Shown here in pieces: positions 8,571 to 15,963 of a DNA stretch of 64,000 bases (position 1 is the first letter of the stretch; each line of letters starts with the position of its first letter). The position numbers and the translations under genes are program-made. The notes beneath the pieces were generated by a model. That model was given only the letters and a program-made list of their open reading frames with translations, made no database searches and was not told the DNA's origin. The stretch covers positions 1 through 64,000 of the forward strand of contig JANXWE010000046.1 of the NCBI GenBank assembly GCA_025351325.1. Direction: 5' to 3'. The stretch is from Fimbriiglobus sp. GTDB lineage: Bacteria > Planctomycetota > Planctomycetia > Gemmatales > Gemmataceae.

Positions 8571-10409
8571 TCAGCCCCACTTGCGGATTTCCAGCACTTT
8601 GATCGTCAGGAAGATCCAGAACACGCCGAGGGTGAGTTGCAACACGATGTCGGCCACGGCTAGTTGGCCGCCGAGGGCTTGGTTCCAGAGCGTGAGGTAG
8701 TCGAGTTTGCCGAGCACCCGCCGGATGCCGGGCGACAAAAAGTCCGCCGTCGACTGCCGCACGATGATCGTTAAGAGTTGTGCGAACAAGCACGCCCCCG
8801 TGATCGACGCCCCGACGATCTGGTTCTTCGTCAAGCTCGACAAGAAAATTCCGAGGGCGACGAACGACACGCCGACGGCGCCCAAGGCCACGTAGTAGCT
8901 CAGGAGCGGCTTGAAATCGAACGCTTGACCGCCGACTACCCGGAAGCCGATGAGGTACAGGGCGGCGGGCATCCAACTCAGGAGGAAGAACAGCCACGTG
9001 GCGATGAACTTGCTCAGGACGACGGTCGACTCTTGAACCGGCGCTGTCAGAAGAACTTCGAGTGTGCCGGTTCGCTTCTCTTCGCTGAACGTACGCATCG
9101 TCAGCAATGGCACGAGGAAAATCGTCTGGATGGCCGCAAAGATCGTGAGGGTCTGGTAGCTTTGGACAATCGGCTCAGCGTGCGGCATTCCCGGTGGGCC
9201 ACTGGTGATGCCATCGACGAACAGGTAATAGCCGAGGGCTGATGAGGCCGCCATTCCCACCAGCACGATGTAAGCGATCGGCGAATAGAAGTACGCGGAT
9301 AACTCGCGGCGGGTCAGCACGACCAAGTGCGAGTCGGACGTCGTGAGCACGGCGACACCAACGAAGGTCAGCCCGATCCCGAATAGGCTGAGGCCGTACG
9401 GAATCAAGTACGGCTCGGGAGCCCGTGTCAGCATGTTCGGGAAGATGCCGAGGGTGAAGATCGTCGCCCAGGCCAAGCCGACCAGCACGATCGACGTCCG
9501 CACCCAGAGCGGGGACGACTTCAAACGCAAAGCGAACAGTCCGGCCAACCCGAGCGCGATCATGAGGCCGCGTCCGAACAAGCTCCACGCATCGTATGAC
9601 TGATCCAGTTTTTTGAGCACGCTCGGGCCGTCGTGAAGCACACCGGGGGCGATCGTGCGACCGATTGCGATCAACACTGCAACCACGCCGAGAATACCGA
9701 GTATGTTCGCGGCACGGTAGCGGTCTTCACTCGGGATGCTCGCTGATTTCATCGACAGCGATTCCACGTCGAACCACTGGAACAGCAGTGCTCGGGGTCG
9801 GCCGACATCGATCGGCAACGTGAAGTAAGCGCCGTAGAATCCGAGGCCCAATAGGGCGAGCACGATGCACGGGCCGACGAGGGCGCTCGGGTCGTACAGT
9901 CCCAACACGATGGCCAAGGTGCAGCAGAAGAATCCGAAGAAATTCAGCACCATCTCGGCGACGAGCGACAGAGTCGGATCGGTTTCGTTGCGCGCAAACG
10001 GGGTGAAGAACAGCAGCCCGAGGGTCCCTGCCATCGCTCCCCAGGGGAAGAACTTGTAGCCAATGATCGCTTCGGTCGCACCCTCCGGTTTGCCGGGAAT
10101 GCAGGTGATGACAATGGCCGCCGCGATCAACAACGCCCCGGCCGCCCCGTAGACCCGGCGGATTTCGATATCGGTGTCACGCAGGGCATGGAGGAGCAGA
10201 CCGACGATGCCGAAGGCCGCGAGGACGTATCCCTTACCTTCGCCGATCCAGCGTGGCCCATATTGGTTCGCGATGATCGCCGCAATGCCCAACGTGGTGG
10301 GGAACAGGCTGACCACACCGACGATGCGCAGCGCCAACGGGTTGTCGGCATGCACGTCCGAAGGGGCTTGCTCGCGCGGCACAAACATATGTGGATTCGC
10401 CTGACTCAT
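8571..10409 (-). CDS. ABC-2 type permease (GldF-like) with an extra N-terminal membrane half
   Basis: 612 residues from the ATG at 10409 (MSQANPHMFVPREQ), with GAGGA just upstream. The C-terminal 270 residues look like a GldF/ABC-2 permease: RRELSAYFYSPIAYIVLVGM, the FSEEKRTGTLEVLLTAPV signature and LLSWMPAALYLIGFRVVGG. The first 330 residues form an additional set of about eight hydrophobic segments not found in ordinary 240-residue GldF proteins. Its partner ATPase is encoded just upstream across a hairpin, and the GldG-like protein just downstream. Role: membrane channel of a presumed exporter; the function of the added half is unknown. Confidence 0.87.
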   Translation of the reverse strand: MSQANPHMFVPREQAPSDVHADNPLALRIVGVVSLFPTTLGIAAIIANQYGPRWIGEGKGYVLAAFGIVGLLLHALRDTDIEIRRVYGAAGALLIAAAIVITCIPGKPEGATEAIIGYKFFPWGAMAGTLGLLFFTPFARNETDPTLSLVAEMVLNFFGFFCCTLAIVLGLYDPSALVGPCIVLALLGLGFYGAYFTLPIDVGRPRALLFQWFDVESLSMKSASIPSEDRYRAANILGILGVVAVLIAIGRTIAPGVLHDGPSVLKKLDQSYDAWSLFGRGLMIALGLAGLFALRLKSSPLWVRTSIVLVGLAWATIFTLGIFPNMLTRAPEPYLIPYGLSLFGIGLTFVGVAVLTTSDSHLVVLTRRELSAYFYSPIAYIVLVGMAASSALGYYLFVDGITSGPPGMPHAEPIVQSYQTLTIFAAIQTIFLVPLLTMRTFSEEKRTGTLEVLLTAPVQESTVVLSKFIATWLFFLLSWMPAALYLIGFRVVGGQAFDFKPLLSYYVALGAVGVSFVALGIFLSSLTKNQIVGASITGACLFAQLLTIIVRQSTADFLSPGIRRVLGKLDYLTLWNQALGGQLAVADIVLQLTLGVFWIFLTIKVLEIRKWG

Positions 10410-10446
10410 GTGATCCTCGCCGTGATCGATCCGCCACACCGCGTTT

Positions 10447-10503
10447 GTACTCCGTTCGCTCCGCGAACGGTTTTGAATTCCGTTCGCGGAGCGAACGGAG
10501 TAC
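10447..10503. repeat. Perfect 24-bp inverted repeat (hairpin) inside the ABC operon
   Basis: Arm 10447-10470 (GTACTCCGTTCGCTCCGCGA, then ACGG) is the exact reverse complement of 10480-10503, with a 9-base loop. Each arm also contains a smaller CGTTCG...CGAACG palindrome. It lies between the ATPase stop and the permease start, where it could act as an attenuator, mRNA stabiliser or REP-like mobile repeat. No T-run follows on the transcribed strand, so a standard terminator is unlikely. Confidence 0.9.
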
Positions 10504-10508
10504 TCTTG

Positions 10509-11447
10509 TCACGCCCGTTGGTACGCCACTTTCAAGAACGTGTCTTCGAGCCGTTCGCGGCGCATTTCCAACCGCCGCAGGCCCCACCCTTTTTCGGCCA
10601 TTTTCCGGGCGACTAGTTCGCGCGGATCTTTGTCGTGCCCGAGCTGCAATTCGAACGTCGTCCAGCCATCGTCGGCGGCACCGTCGCGCACATCGGTCAC
10701 GCCGTCGAGCTGCTTCAACGCCTTCTGCACCTCGCCGAGCGGGCCACGCACTTCGACCATCAGCAGCGGCTGCTTGTTGGTGAATTGGCTCAGTTTGTCG
10801 TCGAACTTGATCCGACCGCGGTGGATGATGATGACCCGGTCGCACACTTTCTCGACATCGGTGAGTTGGTGACTGCTGAAGAGCACCGTGTGCTGCCCGG
10901 CCAGCCCGCGAATGGTCGCCAACGTCTCTTCCTGCTGAATCGGATCGAGGCCCGACAACGGCTCGTCGAGAATCAGTACGAGCGGATCGGCGATCAAGGC
11001 GTCGGCCAACCCGACCCGTTGGCGGTACCCTTTGGAAAGCGAGCCGATCAAGCGGCGACGCACTTCCACAATCCGACAGCGGTCGAGAACGTAGTCGATC
11101 CGGGATGCCCGCTTGGTGCGGTCGATCCCCTTCAATTTAGCCCGGGTGAGCAGGTATTCTTCGACGCGCATCTCGGGATAAATCGGCACGCTCTCAGGAA
11201 GATAGCCGAGCTTCTGCCGCACTTCCATCGACTGGTACATCACGTCGAACCCGGCGACGAACGCATAGCCGTTGCTGGCCGGCATGAACGTCGTGAGGAT
11301 GCGCATAGTCGTGGTCTTGCCGGCGCCGTTGAGGCCCAGGAAGCCGACGAGTTCGCCCGCTTCAATTTTGAAGGTGATGTCGTCGACGGCATTGATGGGG
11401 CCGTAACTTTTGCTGAGGGTCCGAACTTCAATCGCAGGCGACGTCAT
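10509..11447 (-). CDS. ABC transporter ATP-binding protein (GldA-like)
   Basis: 312 residues, first gene of the Gld-like operon. Motifs: Walker A LGLNGAGKTTTMRIL at about 36-50, signature LSKGYRQRVGLADAL at about 137-151, Walker B VLILDEPLSGLDP, and the His switch in LFSSHQLTDVEK. The C-terminal 90 residues form a DUF4162-like tail (VEVRGPLGEVQKALKQLDGV). The start MTSPAIEVRTLSKSYGPINA is standard for the family. It energises the permease encoded downstream; the two are separated by about 100 bases containing the perfect hairpin. The transported substrate is not evident. Confidence 0.92.
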   Translation of the reverse strand: MTSPAIEVRTLSKSYGPINAVDDITFKIEAGELVGFLGLNGAGKTTTMRILTTFMPASNGYAFVAGFDVMYQSMEVRQKLGYLPESVPIYPEMRVEEYLLTRAKLKGIDRTKRASRIDYVLDRCRIVEVRRRLIGSLSKGYRQRVGLADALIADPLVLILDEPLSGLDPIQQEETLATIRGLAGQHTVLFSSHQLTDVEKVCDRVIIIHRGRIKFDDKLSQFTNKQPLLMVEVRGPLGEVQKALKQLDGVTDVRDGAADDGWTTFELQLGHDKDPRELVARKMAEKGWGLRRLEMRRERLEDTFLKVAYQRA

Positions 11448-11566
11448 GGGCCACTCTCGCGCGGCAAAGGCGGATCGGTGAAATGCTATGGTAGAAAGGC
11501 GCGCCCGGACGGGTAGTCGGGAAGTGAGAAGAGCGACCTGTTCCTGTGAGCTGATAAACTACACCG

Positions 11567-12769
11567 ATGCTCACACCCCCGCTGCGCGTCGCACTGATTC
11601 ACGATTGGCTCACGGGCATGCGCGGCGGCGAAAAGTGCCTCGAGGCTGCTTGTGAACAGTGGCCCGATGCCAAACTCTACACGCTGCTGCACAAGCGGGG
11701 GTCGGTTTCCGAAGCCATCGAACGGCTGCATCCCCAGGCCAGCATCCTGAACGCTCTGCCCGGTTGGCCGCGGTACTACCGCTACTTGTTACCGCTCATG
11801 CCGCTGGCGGCCCGGTGGCCGATTCCGGCATCCACCGAACTGGTTCTGAGTTTTAGCCATTGCGTGGCCAAAGCGGCCCGCCCGCCGCGCGGCGTGCCCC
11901 ACATCTGCTATTGTTTCAGCCCCATGCGGTACGCTTGGCACATGCGCGAGTCGTACTTTCGCGGCGGCTTGAAGGCCAAGGCTATCGGCGTGATCTTGAA
12001 ACGACTCCGGGATTGGGATCGTCGCACGGCCGACCGCGTCACGCACTTCGTGGCCATCAGCAAGACCATTCAAAAACGCATTCTGGAATGCTACGGCCGC
12101 GAGAGCACCGTCATCTATCCGCCGGTCGATACCGACTTCTACACTCCCGCCGACGTGCCACGGGAAGACTTTTGCCTCGTGGTGTCGGCACTGGCTCCCT
12201 ACAAACGGTTTGATTTGGCGGTCGAGGCATGCCGGAAGCTGGGTAAACGTCTCGTGGTGATCGGTTCCGGGCAAGAATCGGCTAACCTCCAAGCGAGTGC
12301 CGGGCCGAACACGACCTTTTTGGGCTGGCAATCGGATGATGTGATCCGCGATCATTTCCGTCGCTGTGCTGCGGTATTATTCCCCGCTGAAGAAGATTTT
12401 GGCATCGTCCCCGTCGAGGCGCAAGCGTGTGGGGCACCGGTGATCGCTTTCGGTAAAGGCGGAGCGACGGAAACGATTCGAGGATTTGACGAGCCGAAGC
12501 CGACCGGACTCTTTTTTATGGAGCAGACGGTGGACGCGGTGGTGGATGCGTTGGAACAGTTCGAGAAAGTTCGTGGGTTGTTCGATCCCGCCGCCGCTCG
12601 GAAGAATGCGGAACCGTTCAATAAGTCACGGTACGAACGGGAGTTGTTTGATTTTGTGAATGGGGTTCGGAGACCTCACCCCCTAGCCCCCTCTCCGAAA
12701 CGGAGAGGGGGAACTGGAACAGGCAGTTTTTCTCCCACTCTCCGTTTCGGAGAGGGGGCCGGGGGGTGA
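11567..12769 (+). CDS. Group 4 (GT-B fold) glycosyltransferase
   Basis: 400 residues. The N-terminus LRVALIHDWLTGMRGGEKCLE is the acceptor-side start of GT4 mannosyl/glycosyltransferases, with YCFSPMRYAWHMRESYF following at about 112-128. The donor side has VVSALAPYKRFDLAVEA, VIGSGQE, LGWQSDDV and the EX7E-type motif FPAEEDFGIVPVEAQACGAPVIA. It probably adds a sugar in polysaccharide or lipopolysaccharide assembly in the cytoplasm. The last ~34 residues (from RRPHPLAPSPKRRGG) are translated from an intergenic inverted-repeat element, not from a conserved domain, so the native end was probably near DFVNGV. Donor and acceptor are unknown. Confidence 0.9.
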   Translation: MLTPPLRVALIHDWLTGMRGGEKCLEAACEQWPDAKLYTLLHKRGSVSEAIERLHPQASILNALPGWPRYYRYLLPLMPLAARWPIPASTELVLSFSHCVAKAARPPRGVPHICYCFSPMRYAWHMRESYFRGGLKAKAIGVILKRLRDWDRRTADRVTHFVAISKTIQKRILECYGRESTVIYPPVDTDFYTPADVPREDFCLVVSALAPYKRFDLAVEACRKLGKRLVVIGSGQESANLQASAGPNTTFLGWQSDDVIRDHFRRCAAVLFPAEEDFGIVPVEAQACGAPVIAFGKGGATETIRGFDEPKPTGLFFMEQTVDAVVDALEQFEKVRGLFDPAAARKNAEPFNKSRYERELFDFVNGVRRPHPLAPSPKRRGGTGTGSFSPTLRFGEGAGG

Positions 12770-12774
12770 GGTCT
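12671..12774. repeat. MITE-like inverted-repeat element invading the end of the glycosyltransferase gene
   Basis: Arms 12671-12707 and 12738-12774 are reverse complements with about two mismatches, beginning AGACCTCACCCCCTAGCCCC. Each arm contains its own short palindrome (CTCTCCGAAACGGAGAG on the left, CTCTCCGTTTCGGAGAG on the right). Variants of this CCTCACCCCC-AGCCCCCTCTCC element are widespread in bacterial intergenic regions. It supplies the final codons and stop of the upstream gene. Confidence 0.85.
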
Positions 12775-12892
12775 GACCCGCAAATTTCCAGAACTTCACC
12801 ACAACCAGAATTAACTGAATTTCACCGTGCGCTGGAAACCCCCCGCGAGGATTCTACTATCGATTGTCTCGCACACCGCTGAAAGGGAACCG

Positions 12893-14701
12893 ATGCTCCG
12901 CATCCTCGTTTCATATTTGTTGCTCACCTTACTCGGCTCCACTTTATCGGCCGCTGAGCCTGCCGCCGACATCACCTTTCCGGTCTGCTCGGCCGTGGTG
13001 GACATCACGAAGCCACCGTACTCGGCGAAAGGGGATGGCACCACCGACGACACCGCGGCGATCCAACGGGCCCTGTTGGATGTCATGGGGCAGCACAAGA
13101 TTCTCTACTTTCCCAACGGCACGTACCTCATTTCCAAACCGCTGAAGTGGTCGAATAAGAACAGTGCCAAGCAGGACGCCTGGGGTTTCAATTTCCTCCA
13201 AGGTCAAAACACCGCGAAGGTCGTCCTCCGGTTGAAGGACAAAACATTCACCGACGCGAAAGCCCCGCAAGCGATGATGTGGTGCGGCGGCTTCGGCTCG
13301 GCCGATTGGTTCCACAACTACATCCAAAACATCACGTTCGACGTCGGCAGCGGCAATCCGGGGGCGGTCGGCTTGCAGTTCTATTCCAACAATGCGGGGG
13401 CCGTGCGCGATGTCGCCGTGGTGTCGCAAGATGGGCGCGGGTTCATCGGTTTCGACGTCGGCCACGCCGACATGAACGGCCCGCTACTTGTCAAAAACCT
13501 GCGGGTGCAGGGCTTCGAAACGGGGATTCGCTGTGCCGGCGTCGTGAACAGCCAAACGTTCGAGAGTATCCGTTTGGTCGGCCAAACCAAGGTCGGCCTT
13601 GCCAACCTCGGGCAATCGATCAGCCTTCGTGGCTTGGAAAGCAGCAACGATGTGCCCGCCGTGGAGTCGCAGAGCTTCACCGTGTTGATCGACGGCAAAC
13701 TCACTTCTCCTAAAGGGGCCAAAGCCGCCATCGTGGTGGGGAAGGCCCCGTTCTTCGGCCGCAATATCACGACGGTCGGCTACGAATCCGCCATAGTTTC
13801 AGAGGGAACATCGAAAGGTGAAGTCGGGCCTAACATAGGCGAATGGATTCAAGGCACGCCGAGCAACCCATTCGACATCCCGGTGAAGTCGCTCAATTTA
13901 CCCATCAGTGAGACACCAGACGCCCCGTGGGACAATCCGAAAACATGGGCCACGGTCGACAAGTTTGGAGCCGACCCGACGGGTAACAAAGACTCCGCCG
14001 ACGCCATCCAGAAGGCGATTGACAGCGGGGCGACCACAGTCTTTTTCCCCGGTGCGTACACCCTGAAAAAGCCGGTGAAGATCCGCGGCAAAGTCCGGCG
14101 GCTCCTCGGCGTCGGCAACTGGATCGACTATAACTCGAACTCGAAACCCGACTTCATCGTCGAGGATGGCGACGCCAAAACGGTGTTCTTCGAACACTTC
14201 GCCCCCATCAACGGGGGCATCGAGATTGCCACGTCACGAACGGTGGTGCTGCGCAGCCTGGAAACAAAAAAGATCACCTGCAAGACCAAGGGCGATCTGT
14301 TTCTCGAAGACGTGACGACGGACGGCATGCAGTTCAACCCCGGCCAACGGGTCTGGGCGCGGCAACTCAACGTGGAAAATCAAGGGACGCACGTCACCAA
14401 CGACGGCGGCACTGTCTGGGTTCTGGGTTACAAGACCGAACGTGGCGGCACACTTTTGCACACCAAAAACGGTGGCACCAGCGAAATCCTCGGCAACTTC
14501 AGCTACACCACGACGGCCGGCAAATTGGGGCCGATGTTCCGCACCGACGACGCCACCGTCTTCGCGTTTTTCAACGAAGTCTGCTACAGCGGCGACCCGT
14601 TCAAAGTGTTCGTGGAAGAAACTCGGGGCAAGCAATCGAAAACGATCAAACCGGGAGAAGGTGGCCTGACCCCGTACATCACGGGGCCCGAGAAGAAGTG
14701 A
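12893..14701 (+). CDS. Secreted right-handed beta-helix protein (pectate-lyase superfamily type)
   Basis: 602 residues from the ATG at 12893, preceded by GAAAGGGA; the peptide MLRILVSYLLLTLLGSTLSA is a signal peptide cleaved near AEPAAD. Two copies of the pectate-lyase_3 / GH28-type opening are present: YSAKGDGTTDDTAAIQRAL at about 45 and FGADPTGNKDSADAIQKAID at about 365, each followed by parallel-beta-helix-like sequence. This indicates a duplicated helix domain. Such proteins bind or cleave polysaccharides; no catalytic triad can be assigned with confidence, so substrate and activity are open. It is monocistronic and converges with the Clp-N-like gene. Confidence 0.83.
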   Translation: MLRILVSYLLLTLLGSTLSAAEPAADITFPVCSAVVDITKPPYSAKGDGTTDDTAAIQRALLDVMGQHKILYFPNGTYLISKPLKWSNKNSAKQDAWGFNFLQGQNTAKVVLRLKDKTFTDAKAPQAMMWCGGFGSADWFHNYIQNITFDVGSGNPGAVGLQFYSNNAGAVRDVAVVSQDGRGFIGFDVGHADMNGPLLVKNLRVQGFETGIRCAGVVNSQTFESIRLVGQTKVGLANLGQSISLRGLESSNDVPAVESQSFTVLIDGKLTSPKGAKAAIVVGKAPFFGRNITTVGYESAIVSEGTSKGEVGPNIGEWIQGTPSNPFDIPVKSLNLPISETPDAPWDNPKTWATVDKFGADPTGNKDSADAIQKAIDSGATTVFFPGAYTLKKPVKIRGKVRRLLGVGNWIDYNSNSKPDFIVEDGDAKTVFFEHFAPINGGIEIATSRTVVLRSLETKKITCKTKGDLFLEDVTTDGMQFNPGQRVWARQLNVENQGTHVTNDGGTVWVLGYKTERGGTLLHTKNGGTSEILGNFSYTTTAGKLGPMFRTDDATVFAFFNEVCYSGDPFKVFVEETRGKQSKTIKPGEGGLTPYITGPEKK

Positions 14702-14713
14702 AATGACCCACCA

Positions 14714-15217
14714 TTAGCTCATGCTGCCTTCGGCTTCCACGGCCACGGCGAGTTCGGTCAAACGGGCGGCGGTGACGCCGATCCGCTCGAAGCACTCGGC
14801 GACGATGCTGTTCGGCATCGTGAACAGTGTGATGAGTAGATCCATCGGCGAAACGCACGGCCGGCCGTAGTCTTGGGCGCGGGCATAAGAATCGCGCAGC
14901 ACGCGGATGACATTATCGCTGAGGAACTCGCGGTTGAGCAGCAGCGGCGGCACCGGCTCGGCATCTTGGTAAAAAAGATCGCGGAATTGATCTTGGAGAC
15001 GACCGGTGTCGGCTCCGAGGCGATTCGTCCAAGCGTATACGGCGGCGTCCGGGGTGCCCAGCAGTCCGAGGAAGAGATGGGGCGTGCGGACGCTGTCCCA
15101 GTTGGTACTGCGGGCGTGGGCTAACGAATCGCGGAGGGCTTGGGCGGTGGCCTCGTCGGTAACATCCGGGCGAACGCGGCCATTCAGCAGGAAGATGTCG
15201 TCGTCGAAATCCGACAT
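14714..15217 (-). CDS. Stand-alone Clp N-domain-like protein
   Basis: 167 residues (MSDFDDDIFLLNGRVRPDVT start). Two helical repeats are visible: ALRDSLAHARSTNWDSVRTPHLFLGLLG at about 28-55 and VIRVLRDSYARAQDYGRPCVSPMDLL at about 103-128. Each matches the Clp repeat pattern in which a helix is followed by an I/V-x-P-x-x-L-L segment; I quote only part of each as evidence. There is no AAA+ domain, so this is not an unfoldase; it could be an adaptor or peptide-binding protein like ClpS-type or ClpC N-domain relatives. No operon partner. Assignment is by pattern only. Confidence 0.6.
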   Translation of the reverse strand: MSDFDDDIFLLNGRVRPDVTDEATAQALRDSLAHARSTNWDSVRTPHLFLGLLGTPDAAVYAWTNRLGADTGRLQDQFRDLFYQDAEPVPPLLLNREFLSDNVIRVLRDSYARAQDYGRPCVSPMDLLITLFTMPNSIVAECFERIGVTAARLTELAVAVEAEGSMS

Positions 15218-15512
15218 AGAGTTGACCCCGGACAGGAGTGTAGCACCAAAAATTAGGCGCTCGACAGAACTTAACCAGAATTATGCAGGTCGCACCGGTT
15301 CGACGCAAGGCAGTTCTCCGCTGCCGGCTGAGAATTTCGACCGTACCGTGTCCGACTTCGCCACACCCGATCTCAACGGGAGCGCCGTTTCTTGCCGGGT
15401 CTGACCCGCGACCAATTTGTGACTCTCTGGTGGCTCGTCCCTAGCCGTTTCCCCGTCGTCTGCGCACCATGATGATACCTGCCACCGGTAACATCTTCTT
15501 GGATCGCCCGTT
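15218..15512. other. Intergenic, no gene recognised
   Basis: Divergent upstream region of the Clp-N-like gene and ndk. I see no conserved RNA, repeat or convincing reading frame; promoters for both genes must lie here but no clear -35/-10 pair stands out. Confidence 0.6.
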
Positions 15513-15959
15513 ATGCAACAGACACTCATCCTGCTGAAGCCCGATGCCGTGCAGCGTCGACTCGTCGGCGAAATCCTCATTCGCTTCGAGCAAAAAGGGC
15601 TTCGCCTCGCCGGTTTGAAGCTCCTGCAGTGCTCGCGCGAACTCGCCGAGAAGCACTACGCGGTTCACAAAGGCAAGCCATTTTATGAGTCGCTGCTGAG
15701 CTTCTTAACGTCGGGGCCGACGGTGGCGTTGGTACTCGAAGGGCGTGAAGCTGTCGCGGTAGGCCGGAGTTTGATGGGCCTGACGGACGGTGCCAAAGCG
15801 CCGCCCGGCACCATCCGGGGCGACTTCGCCATCAGCGTGCAGAACAACCTCGTCCACGGCAGCGATAGCCCCGAGAACGCGGCTCTCGAGATCGCCCTCT
15901 GGTTCGCCCCGACCGAACTGACCAAATACACTGGCGTCGATTCGGCCTGGGTCGGCTGA
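15513..15959 (+). CDS. ndk: Nucleoside diphosphate kinase
   Basis: 148 residues, the usual length. It transfers the gamma-phosphate from ATP to nucleoside diphosphates through a phosphohistidine intermediate in the cytoplasm. The N-terminus MQQTLILLKPDAVQRRLVGE, the PGTIRGDFAI segment and the active-site motif NLVHGSDSPENA (catalytic His in VHGSDS) are all intact. The C-terminus ends shortly after the ELTKYTGVDSAWVG region, a slightly extended tail. It stops 4 bases before the convergent kinase-FGE gene. Confidence 0.97.
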   Translation: MQQTLILLKPDAVQRRLVGEILIRFEQKGLRLAGLKLLQCSRELAEKHYAVHKGKPFYESLLSFLTSGPTVALVLEGREAVAVGRSLMGLTDGAKAPPGTIRGDFAISVQNNLVHGSDSPENAALEIALWFAPTELTKYTGVDSAWVG

Positions 15960-15963
15960 ATTC

